Origin: an uncultured Pelagibacteraceae bacterium
GTDB taxonomy: Bacteria > Pseudomonadota > Alphaproteobacteria > Pelagibacterales > Pelagibacteraceae
Reading direction: 5' to 3'
DNA length: 53,337 bases
Assembly (NCBI GenBank): GCA_902532645.1
Contig: CACAIU010000003.1
Location: 1-53,337 of the forward strand
The notes under the pieces are model-generated. The model had not been told where the DNA came from and ran no database searches. It saw only the letters and a program-made list of their open reading frames with translations. This document shows positions 44,769-53,337 of the stretch, piece after piece (the stretch's first letter is position 1; each line of letters opens with the position of its first letter). A program made the translations under genes and the position numbers.

Positions 44769-45884
44769 ATGAATACTAAGAAAGACATAAAAACTTTAAT
44801 TGTTAAAAAACCACTAAAATTAGACTGTGGAAAGACCATAAAAGATTTTCCAATAGCCTATGAAACTTACGGTTCACTTAATTCAAAAAAAGATAATGCA
44901 ATATTAGTTTTTCATGCTCTAACAGGAGATCAATTTGTAACCGGAATAAACCCTGTAACTAACAAAGAGGGTTGGTGGAGTTATGCAGTAGGTCCTGATA
45001 AAGCTATCGATACAAATAAATATTTTGTTATTTGCTCTAACGTAATTGGTGGATGTATGGGATCATACGGACCAAGTCATAAAGATAATTATCAAAAAAT
45101 TTTTGGAACAAATTTTCCAGTTATTACAATTAATGATATGGTGAATGCTCAATATAATTTACTTGATCATTTTGGTATTGATAAACTATTTTCTATAACT
45201 GGCGGTTCAATGGGAGGTATGCAAGTCCTTCAGTTTATAAGTAACTTTCCTGATAAATCTAAAACAGTGATACCGATAGCAACCACATCTAGTCATTCAG
45301 CACAAAATATTGCTTTTAACGAGCTAGGTAGACAAGCTATTACAGCTGACAGTAACTGGAAAGATGGGAACTATACATCAAACGAAACTAATCCCAGAAA
45401 AGGATTGGCAGTAGCTAGAATGGCAGCTCATATTACTTATTTATCTAAAAAAGGTTTACAAGAAAAATTTGGAAGAAAGTTACAAGAAAGAGAAGACCTT
45501 AAATTTGGATTTGACGCTGATTTTCAAATAGAAAGTTATTTAAGATATCAGGGTTCTGTTTTCGTAGATAGATTTGATGCGAATAGTTATCTTTATATTA
45601 CTAGAGCTATGGATTATTTTGATTTAGCTAAGCAATTCAAAGGTAATCTTTCAGAAGCATTTATAAATACAAAAGCAAAATTTTTTATAATTTCATTCAC
45701 TTCAGATTGGCTTTATCCAACCCAAGAAAATAAAGATATTGTGATTGCTTTAAACTCAATAGGAGCTGATGTTGGATTTGCAGAAATTGAGTCAGATAAA
45801 GGTCACGACTCTTTTTTACTAGACATTCCTGATTTCTTAAGCGCACTTAAAAACTTTTTAGATAAATCTTACGAAGAAAATTAA
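44769..45884 (+). CDS. metX: Homoserine O-acetyltransferase
   Basis: A 371-residue alpha/beta hydrolase. SITGGSMGGMQVLQF holds the nucleophile serine; SDWLYP and KGHDSFLLD contribute the catalytic aspartate and histidine. ALTGDQFVTG and NVIGGCMGSYGP are also typical. It acetylates (or possibly succinylates) homoserine to start methionine synthesis. The SAM-II riboswitch precedes it and metW follows, the usual alphaproteobacterial pair. No good Shine-Dalgarno sequence is seen; CTAAAG lies just before ATG. Confidence 0.94.
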   Translation: MNTKKDIKTLIVKKPLKLDCGKTIKDFPIAYETYGSLNSKKDNAILVFHALTGDQFVTGINPVTNKEGWWSYAVGPDKAIDTNKYFVICSNVIGGCMGSYGPSHKDNYQKIFGTNFPVITINDMVNAQYNLLDHFGIDKLFSITGGSMGGMQVLQFISNFPDKSKTVIPIATTSSHSAQNIAFNELGRQAITADSNWKDGNYTSNETNPRKGLAVARMAAHITYLSKKGLQEKFGRKLQEREDLKFGFDADFQIESYLRYQGSVFVDRFDANSYLYITRAMDYFDLAKQFKGNLSEAFINTKAKFFIISFTSDWLYPTQENKDIVIALNSIGADVGFAEIESDKGHDSFLLDIPDFLSALKNFLDKSYEEN

Positions 45885-45886
45885 TT

Positions 45887-46483
45887 ATGAAAAATGAATT
45901 TCAGGTAATAGCTAATTTAATTGAAAAAGATAAGAAAGTCTTAGATGTAGGTTGTGCTGATGGAACTTTGATGAAATTTTTAAAGGATAATAAAAATATA
46001 AATATAAGAGGATTAGAGATTTCAAAAGAAAAGGTGCAAGAGTGTATTGCAAAAGGTTTAACTGTAATTGAAGGAAATGCAGAAAAAGATTTAAAGCAAT
46101 TTCCAGACAAATCATTTGATTATGTTGTTTTAAGTCAAACCCTTCAAGCTTTTCTTAATCCTGAATTAGTTTTAGATGAACTTTTAAGAGTTGGAAAAAA
46201 AGCAATAGTTACAGTTCCTAATTTTGGATACTGGAAAGTAAGATTTCATTTATTATTAAAAGGTACAATGCCAATTACAAAAACATTACCAGATGAATGG
46301 TATAACACACCAAATTTGCATATGTGTACAATCAAAGATTTTTTTTATTTCGTAAAATCAAAAGATATTAAAATTTTTAAATCACTCGCTTTAAATAATC
46401 TTAATTCATCAATAATAAATGAGAGTAATTTAGGATTTAAAAATTTGTTTGCAGATCTAGGTATATTTTTGATAGAAAAATAA
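45887..46483 (+). CDS. metW: Methionine biosynthesis protein MetW
   Basis: A 198-residue SAM-methyltransferase-fold protein with VLDVGCADGTLMKFL, GLEISKEKVQECIAKG, DYVVLSQTLQAFLNPELVLDELLRVG and VPNFGYWKVR, all standard for MetW. MetW assists MetX in homoserine acylation in several bacteria. It starts two bases after metX and is almost certainly co-transcribed under the SAM-II element. Confidence 0.94.
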   Translation: MKNEFQVIANLIEKDKKVLDVGCADGTLMKFLKDNKNINIRGLEISKEKVQECIAKGLTVIEGNAEKDLKQFPDKSFDYVVLSQTLQAFLNPELVLDELLRVGKKAIVTVPNFGYWKVRFHLLLKGTMPITKTLPDEWYNTPNLHMCTIKDFFYFVKSKDIKIFKSLALNNLNSSIINESNLGFKNLFADLGIFLIEK

Positions 46484-46484
46484 A

Positions 46485-47204
46485 ATGCGTATTGAAATTA
46501 TACCCTGTCTTCAAGATAACTATAGCTATTTAATAATAGACGAAAGTAACAATTTTGCATGTGTTGTAGATCCAAGCGAGTCTGAACCAATAATAAATTT
46601 CCTAAAGAATAAAAATATAAAATTAAAATATATTCTTAATACTCATCATCATTATGATCATATCGGAGGAAATCAAGAATTAAAAAAAAAATATGGATCA
46701 GTTGTTGTGGGTTTTAAAGGTGACTCGAAAAGAATACCGGAGATAGACATATTGTTAGAAGATAATCAAATATGGAAAGCTGAAAACTTTGAAGCTAAAA
46801 TTATGCATATACCTGGACACACATCAGGACATATTTGTTTTAATTTTTTTAAAGAAAAATTAGTTTTTACTGGAGATACACTTTTCTCACTTGGCTGTGG
46901 AAGAATATTTGAAGGCTCTTATGAAGAAATGTTTGAATCTTTGAGCAAAATTAAATTATTACCAAAAGATACAAAAATTTATTGTGGTCATGAATACACT
47001 CTTAACAATGCAAAATTTTGTAAAAAATATGATTCTGAGAATAAAGATTTACAAAAAAAAATAAAAAAAATTGAAAAATTAAGAGAAAATGGAATTCCTA
47101 CCATACCCTCAACTTTAAAAGAGGAATTGGATTGTAATATATTTTTAAGAGCAAAAGATGTAGAAACCTTTTCAAAATTAAGAGATTTTAAGGATAATTT
47201 CTAA
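46485..47204 (+). CDS. gloB: Hydroxyacylglutathione hydrolase (glyoxalase II)
   Basis: A 239-residue metallo-beta-lactamase fold enzyme with the metal motif THHHYDHIGG, HIPGHTSGH, FTGDTLFSLGCGR and YCGHEYT, plus the C-terminal glutathione-binding helices ending in FLRAKD. It hydrolyses S-lactoylglutathione in methylglyoxal detoxification. It begins one base after metW, so it lies in the riboswitch-controlled transcript unless a further promoter exists. Confidence 0.93.
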   Translation: MRIEIIPCLQDNYSYLIIDESNNFACVVDPSESEPIINFLKNKNIKLKYILNTHHHYDHIGGNQELKKKYGSVVVGFKGDSKRIPEIDILLEDNQIWKAENFEAKIMHIPGHTSGHICFNFFKEKLVFTGDTLFSLGCGRIFEGSYEEMFESLSKIKLLPKDTKIYCGHEYTLNNAKFCKKYDSENKDLQKKIKKIEKLRENGIPTIPSTLKEELDCNIFLRAKDVETFSKLRDFKDNF

Positions 47205-47214
47205 TTAATTCGGC

Positions 47215-47242
47215 TTGACTAAAGGCTGACTACAACTATATT
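47215..47242 (+). promoter_or_regulatory. Housekeeping promoter of rplU-rpmA-obgE operon
   Basis: TTGACT (47215-47220) and TATATT (47237-47242) are separated by 16 bases, close to the sigma-70 consensus and the best promoter I see in the window. Transcription would begin near 47249, giving about 20 bases of leader before the rplU ATG at 47269. Confidence 0.7.
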
Positions 47243-47268
47243 GCGGTAACTTTAAATTAAATCATACT

Positions 47269-47667
47269 ATGTCATACGCAGTAATAAAAACAGGTGGAAA
47301 ACAGTATAAAGTAAAATCTGGAGAAATTCTAAAGATTGAAAAACTACCAGACTCTAAACCTGAGACCAAAATAGAGTTTAATGAAATTTTGGCATATGGT
47401 GATAACAAATCAATTGAAATTGGAACTCCAAATGTTGAGGGTGCAAAAGTAGAAGCTGATTTAATTAAAAATAGCAAAAATAGAACTATTTTAATTTTTA
47501 AAAAAAGAAGAAGACAAAATTCAAGAAGAAAAAATGGGCATAGACAAGAATATTCTATGATAAGAATTAAGAAAATTTTTTCAAAAGATGGTAAAGTGTT
47601 ATCAGAAGCTGAAAAAATTTCTAAAACTTCAAAAAAAGAAGAAGTTAAGGAAGCAGTAAGTAAATAG
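47269..47667 (+). CDS. rplU: 50S ribosomal protein L21
   Basis: A 132-residue protein starting SYAVIKTGGKQYKVKSG, with the KKRRRQNSRRKNGHRQEYSMIRI signature near residue 80. The last 25-30 residues, rich in Lys, Ser and Glu, exceed the roughly 103-residue E. coli protein; such tails are common in alphaproteobacteria. It leads the operon, followed 14 bases on by rpmA. Confidence 0.96.
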   Translation: MSYAVIKTGGKQYKVKSGEILKIEKLPDSKPETKIEFNEILAYGDNKSIEIGTPNVEGAKVEADLIKNSKNRTILIFKKRRRQNSRRKNGHRQEYSMIRIKKIFSKDGKVLSEAEKISKTSKKEEVKEAVSK

Positions 47668-47681
47668 TTATTAGGTAAATT

Positions 47682-47936
47682 ATGGCAACAAAAAAAGCAG
47701 GTGGATCATCACGAAACGGACGAGATAGTGCTGGTAGAAGACTTGGTGTAAAAAAGTATGGTGGTGAAACAGTAATTCCTGGAAACATAATTGTTAGACA
47801 AAGAGGAACTAAGATTTTTCCGGGTGAAAATGTTGGTATGGGTAAAGATCATTCAATATTTTCAGTTGTTAAAGGGAAAGTTGTCTTCAAAAAATCTAAA
47901 TCAGATAGAACTTTCGTTTCTGTAAAGCCCAATTAA
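47682..47936 (+). CDS. rpmA: 50S ribosomal protein L27
   Basis: An 84-residue protein beginning [20 protein letters not shown], then [18 protein letters not shown] and [13 protein letters not shown], the textbook L27 sequence. The N-terminal tail reaches the peptidyl transferase centre. It lies in the conserved order rplU-rpmA-obgE. Confidence 0.97.
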   Translation: MATKKAGGSSRNGRDSAGRRLGVKKYGGETVIPGNIIVRQRGTKIFPGENVGMGKDHSIFSVVKGKVVFKKSKSDRTFVSVKPN

Positions 47937-47952
47937 TAGTACAACCAATTAA

Positions 47953-50047
<2,095 letters not shown>

Positions 50048-51298
50048 ATGATTAAATATATGAATTTAATTGGAATTAAAGCTCGAAAGGCTAGTGAGTA
50101 TAAAATTGCAACTGAAGTAAAAAATAAAGTTTTAAATGATTACGCAAAATTAATTAAGAATGAAAAAAAATTTATTATTAATCAAAATTCAAAAGATATT
50201 AATTACGCAAGAAAAAAAGGGTTAAAAGAGAACTTAATCAAAAGACTTCATTTAAATGAAAATAAATTAGATGGAATTATAAATTCTATTTTAAAAATAG
50301 CTAAATTAAGGGACCCTATTGATAGTACTTTAGAAAAATGGAAAAGACCAAATGGTTTGAATATTAAAAGAGTGTCAATACCAATTGGAGTGATTGGGGT
50401 TATTTATGAAAGTAGACCAAATGTAACTTCAGATGTTGCTTGTCTTTGTTTTAAATCTGGAAATGTAGTGATTTTGAAAGGAGGCTCCGAGGCCATAAAT
50501 TCAAATAAAGCTTTAGCTAAGTTGTTTAGAAAAGCACTTAAAAAAAATAAAGTTGAAGAAAACTTTATACAATTTATCGATTCAAAACAAAGAAGGCTTG
50601 TGGATATTATGCTTTCTAAAATGAAAAAATATATCGATGTCATCATACCACGTGGTGGAAAAAATTTAGTTAAAAAAGTTTTAGAATTATCCAAAGTACC
50701 TATAATTGGGCACTTAGAGGGACTTTGTCATACTTATATAGATAAAGATGCAGAATTAAAAATGGCTAAAGAAGTTGTTTATAACGCTAAATTAAGAAAT
50801 ACAAGTATTTGCGGTGCGACTGAAACTATTCTTATTCATAAAAATATAGTCAAAAAATTTAGTAATACTATTTTGCAGGCACTTGAAAATAATGGTTGTA
50901 AAATAATTGGTGATAAGATTTTGAAGAATTATTACAAAGGTCAAGTATATCCTGCAAAAGAAAAAGATTGGTCAACTGAATATTTGGCATCAATTGTATC
51001 TGTTAAAGTTGTTAAAAATTCTGAAGAGGCAATTAAGCATATTAATAAATATGGCACTATGCACACTGACTGCATCATTACAAAAAATAAAAAAACAGCA
51101 AAATATTTCTTAAAAAATGTTAAAAGCTCAATTGCGATGCATAATACCTCAACTCAATTTGCTGATGGCGGTGAATTTGGATTTGGTGGAGAAGTTGGAA
51201 TTTCTACTAATACTCTACCACCAAGAGGTCCTGTAGGTTTAAATCAATTGATTTCATATAAATATGAAATCACTAGTAATGGTAAAATAAGAAATTAA
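50048..51298 (+). CDS. proA: Glutamate-5-semialdehyde dehydrogenase (gamma-glutamyl phosphate reductase)
   Basis: A 416-residue ALDH-fold enzyme with PIGVIGVIYESRPNVT, LKGGSEAINSN, IIPRGGKNLV, the catalytic cysteine in NTSICGATET and GGEVGISTNTLPPRGPVG. It reduces glutamyl phosphate, the ProB product. No spacer separates it from proB. A second methionine at codon 6 is an alternative start. Confidence 0.95.
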   Translation: MIKYMNLIGIKARKASEYKIATEVKNKVLNDYAKLIKNEKKFIINQNSKDINYARKKGLKENLIKRLHLNENKLDGIINSILKIAKLRDPIDSTLEKWKRPNGLNIKRVSIPIGVIGVIYESRPNVTSDVACLCFKSGNVVILKGGSEAINSNKALAKLFRKALKKNKVEENFIQFIDSKQRRLVDIMLSKMKKYIDVIIPRGGKNLVKKVLELSKVPIIGHLEGLCHTYIDKDAELKMAKEVVYNAKLRNTSICGATETILIHKNIVKKFSNTILQALENNGCKIIGDKILKNYYKGQVYPAKEKDWSTEYLASIVSVKVVKNSEEAIKHINKYGTMHTDCIITKNKKTAKYFLKNVKSSIAMHNTSTQFADGGEFGFGGEVGISTNTLPPRGPVGLNQLISYKYEITSNGKIRN

Positions 51299-51299
51299 A

Positions 51300-51821
51300 T
51301 TGAATAACACAAAAATAAAAATTGGTGTGTTAGGTGGATCGTTTGATCCTGCTCACAAAGGACATTTGGCAATTTCTAAGGAAGCAAAAAAAAGATTCAA
51401 ACTCGAAAAAGTTATTTGGGCCATTACAAAAAAAAATCCATTTAAAATAGAAAGTAAGACATCTGTTACTAACAGAATTAAATATTGTAAAAAAATAATT
51501 GGTGCAAATTCATTTATTAAGGTTAAATTTTATGAAAAAATTATTAAATCAAATAAAACTATAAATTTAATCAATTATTTAAAAAAAGATAAAAACATTG
51601 AAATTTATTTTTTAATGGGTGCAGACAACCTTATTAATTTTCATAAATGGCATAAATCTAAATTAATTTCAAAAAAATGTAATATTTTAGTTTTTGATAG
51701 ACATGGGTATAAAAAAAATTCTTTAAAATCAAAGACATTTAAGCAACTTAGTAAGGCCAATCTAGAGTTTATTGAGTTTAATAAAGTCAACATTTCATCT
51801 TCTCAATTAAGAAAAATTTGA
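51300..51821 (+). CDS. nadD: Nicotinate-nucleotide adenylyltransferase
   Basis: A 173-residue nucleotidyltransferase with GVLGGSFDPAHKGHLAIS (the HxGH-type site), YFLMGADNLINFHKWHKS and the C-terminal VNISSSQLRK loop (ISSTxIR-like). It forms deamido-NAD from nicotinate mononucleotide and ATP. Slightly shorter than many homologues. The start codon is TTG at 51300, one base after the proA stop; neighbour rsfS is the usual partner. Confidence 0.92.
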   Translation: MNNTKIKIGVLGGSFDPAHKGHLAISKEAKKRFKLEKVIWAITKKNPFKIESKTSVTNRIKYCKKIIGANSFIKVKFYEKIIKSNKTINLINYLKKDKNIEIYFLMGADNLINFHKWHKSKLISKKCNILVFDRHGYKKNSLKSKTFKQLSKANLEFIEFNKVNISSSQLRKI

Positions 51822-51838
51822 TAATCTAAAATCAATTA

Positions 51839-52189
51839 ATGGACAAAATTTCAGACTTAAAAGAAATTGTAATCAACACACTAGATCTCAATAAAGCTCA
51901 AGACATTGTAACTATTGATCTTAAAGACAAAAGTTCTATAGCTGATTACATGATCATAGCAAGCGGAACTTCATCTAGACATATCCAATCTTTATCAGAA
52001 CAAGTTTTAGAAAAACTTAAAAATAACGGTGTAAAAGACTCAAAAATTGAAGGTAAAGAAAGTGGAGAATGGAAACTTGTTGATGGGATTGATTTGATTG
52101 TTCATATTTTTCACCCAGAAAAAAGAAAGTTTTATGAATTAGAGAAAATTTGGTCAGAGCTAATTCCAAAAGAAAAAGTGATGATATGA
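51839..52189 (+). CDS. rsfS: Ribosomal silencing factor RsfS
   Basis: A 116-residue protein with the family pattern DIVTIDLKDKSSIADYMIIASGTSSRHIQSL, GKESGEWKLVDGIDLIVHIF and FYELEKIWS. It binds L14 and blocks subunit joining when nutrients are scarce. It follows nadD after 17 bases and its stop overlaps the ctpA ATG in ATGA. Confidence 0.94.
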   Translation: MDKISDLKEIVINTLDLNKAQDIVTIDLKDKSSIADYMIIASGTSSRHIQSLSEQVLEKLKNNGVKDSKIEGKESGEWKLVDGIDLIVHIFHPEKRKFYELEKIWSELIPKEKVMI

Positions 52190-53325
52190 AAAAAATTAAA
52201 TTTTTATTATTAATTTTTTTCTCTGTTTTTTATTTAAATAAAACAGTTATTTCAGCTGAAATTGATATTTATAAAAAAATTGATCTTTTCGGTGAAGTTT
52301 TAGAACAAATTAATAAAGAATATGTTGATGAGATCGATCAATCTGAAAGTATGGACTCTGCTATCAATGGACTTTTACAATCACTCGATCCATATTCAGC
52401 ATACATGTCTCCTAAAATTTTTGAGGAAATGCAAACTGAGTCTAGTGGTGAGTTTGGTGGATTAGGAATTGAAGTTAGTATGGAGGCTGGAGTAGTAAAA
52501 GTAATTTCACCAATAGATGATACACCTGCATCTAGGGCTGGATTAAAAGCTGGTGATTACATAGTCAAAATAAATAATGTTCAGGTTCAAGGAAAATCAT
52601 TAAGTGAAGCTGTTGATTTAATGAGAGGACCTGTCGGTTCTGGAATAGAATTGACAGTGAGACGAAGAAGTGAAAGAAAAGCGCTAACATTTAATATCAT
52701 AAGAGAAGTTATTCAGGTTCAATCTGTAAAATCTGAAATTATAGATGAAAATATTGGATACATCAGGCTTACTTCATTTAATGATAACAGTAGTAGTCAA
52801 ATAGAAAAACAAATTAAAAAACTTAAAAAAAATAAAAACTTAAATTCATTTATCTTAGATTTAAGAAATAATCCTGGGGGTCTTTTATCTCAAGCAATAA
52901 AGATATCAGACTTTTTTCTAGATAATGGAGAGATAGTTTCAACAAAAAGCAGAAAAAAATCTGAAAATAGAAAATGGTTTGCAAAAAAAGGAGATATTAC
53001 TGACGGAAAAACATTATTGGTTTTAATTAACTATGGTTCAGCATCTGCATCAGAAATTGTTGCCGGAGCTTTAAAGGATCACAAAAGAGCTATAATCATT
53101 GGTGAAAATAGCTTTGGTAAAGGTTCTGTTCAATCAATTATTCCTTTAAAAAATCGTGGAGCTATCAGATTAACTGTCGCAAAATATTACCTTCCATCTG
53201 GAAAATCTATTTCTGAAGTAGGTGTTAGACCAGATATTGAAGTAAATGAAGAAGGTGATGATTTTAGAATAAAAACTGATACTGATAATCAGTTAAATTA
53301 CGCTATTAAGTTACTTAACGGATAA
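52186..53325 (+). CDS. ctpA: C-terminal processing peptidase (S41 family)
   Basis: The start is ATG 52186 (MKKIKF), which gives a signal peptide of about 24 residues; the track start TTG 52150 adds 12 residues before it. The 379-residue protein has a PDZ domain (about 85-165; GGLGIEV, DDTPASRAGLKAGDYIVKIN) and the S41 core with FILDLRNNPGG, the nucleophile S287 in GSASASE and the general base K312 in SFGKGSVQS. It cleaves C-terminal ends of periplasmic proteins. It is complete, shorter at the C-terminus than many homologues. Confidence 0.94.
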   Translation: MKKIKFLLLIFFSVFYLNKTVISAEIDIYKKIDLFGEVLEQINKEYVDEIDQSESMDSAINGLLQSLDPYSAYMSPKIFEEMQTESSGEFGGLGIEVSMEAGVVKVISPIDDTPASRAGLKAGDYIVKINNVQVQGKSLSEAVDLMRGPVGSGIELTVRRRSERKALTFNIIREVIQVQSVKSEIIDENIGYIRLTSFNDNSSSQIEKQIKKLKKNKNLNSFILDLRNNPGGLLSQAIKISDFFLDNGEIVSTKSRKKSENRKWFAKKGDITDGKTLLVLINYGSASASEIVAGALKDHKRAIIIGENSFGKGSVQSIIPLKNRGAIRLTVAKYYLPSGKSISEVGVRPDIEVNEEGDDFRIKTDTDNQLNYAIKLLNG

Positions 53326-53337
53326 AATGGATAAAAA

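Overview
The window looks like a piece of a streamlined marine alphaproteobacterium of the SAR11 clade (Candidatus Pelagibacter and relatives). The reasons are the very A+T-rich sequence, almost no intergenic DNA (the largest gap is about 190 bases), many 1-4 base gene overlaps, Lys/Asn/Ile-rich proteins, a class I lysyl-tRNA synthetase, ChvG/ChvI and RegA/ActR-type regulators, and a SAM-II riboswitch in front of metX. This assignment is inferred from gene content, not from a marker search. I see no rRNA, tRNA, CRISPR array, insertion sequence, integrase or phage gene.

Bases 1-14168 form a purine acquisition and breakdown region. A BMP-type ABC importer (ATPase cut by the window start, two permeases, periplasmic binding protein) is transcribed rightward and ends in a strong hairpin terminator. 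Facing it is a leftward operon: 5-hydroxyisourate hydrolase, xanthine dehydrogenase XdhA and XdhB, guanine deaminase, urate hydroxylase PuuD and a purine phosphoribosyltransferase. From a 47-base divergent spacer, a rightward operon with ATGA overlaps encodes OHCU decarboxylase, allantoicase, ureidoglycolate lyase and PuuE allantoinase. A free periplasmic cytochrome c follows, and may supply the haem domain that PuuD lacks here. Together the genes predict import of a purine or nucleoside and conversion guanine -> xanthine -> urate -> 5-hydroxyisourate -> OHCU -> allantoin -> allantoate -> ureidoglycolate -> glyoxylate, releasing one ammonia, one CO2 and two urea. The phosphoribosyltransferase offers a salvage branch.

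Bases 14181-21709 hold a 3-methyladenine glycosylase, a DMT exporter, MsrA, a mercaptopyruvate-type sulfurtransferase, an RND exporter with an unusually reduced adaptor, and an SLT-like lipoprotein. Bases 21756-32177 hold GpmA, the peptidoglycan-recycling pair MurU/AmgK, TsaE, AhcY, ChvG/ChvI, PolA, BioY and RegA. Bases 32309-35427 are a polyamine operon (ODC-like decarboxylase, deoxyhypusine-synthase-like protein, agmatinase family). Bases 35424-44577 hold a VUT-family transporter, L28, PyrD, LysRS-I, TrkH, an AmpG-like permease with an NlpC/P60 peptidase, prephenate dehydrogenase and HisC.

Bases 44595-53337 hold the SAM-II controlled metX-metW-gloB group, then an operon from a clear promoter: rplU, rpmA, obgE, proB, proA, nadD, rsfS, ctpA. 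Five convergent gene pairs overlap tail to tail with no room for a terminator. The strongest leads for a second look are the complete purine-to-glyoxylate module with a split urate hydroxylase, the hairpin-less RND adaptor, the AmpG/NlpC-P60 recycling pair and the sequence around the SAM-II element.
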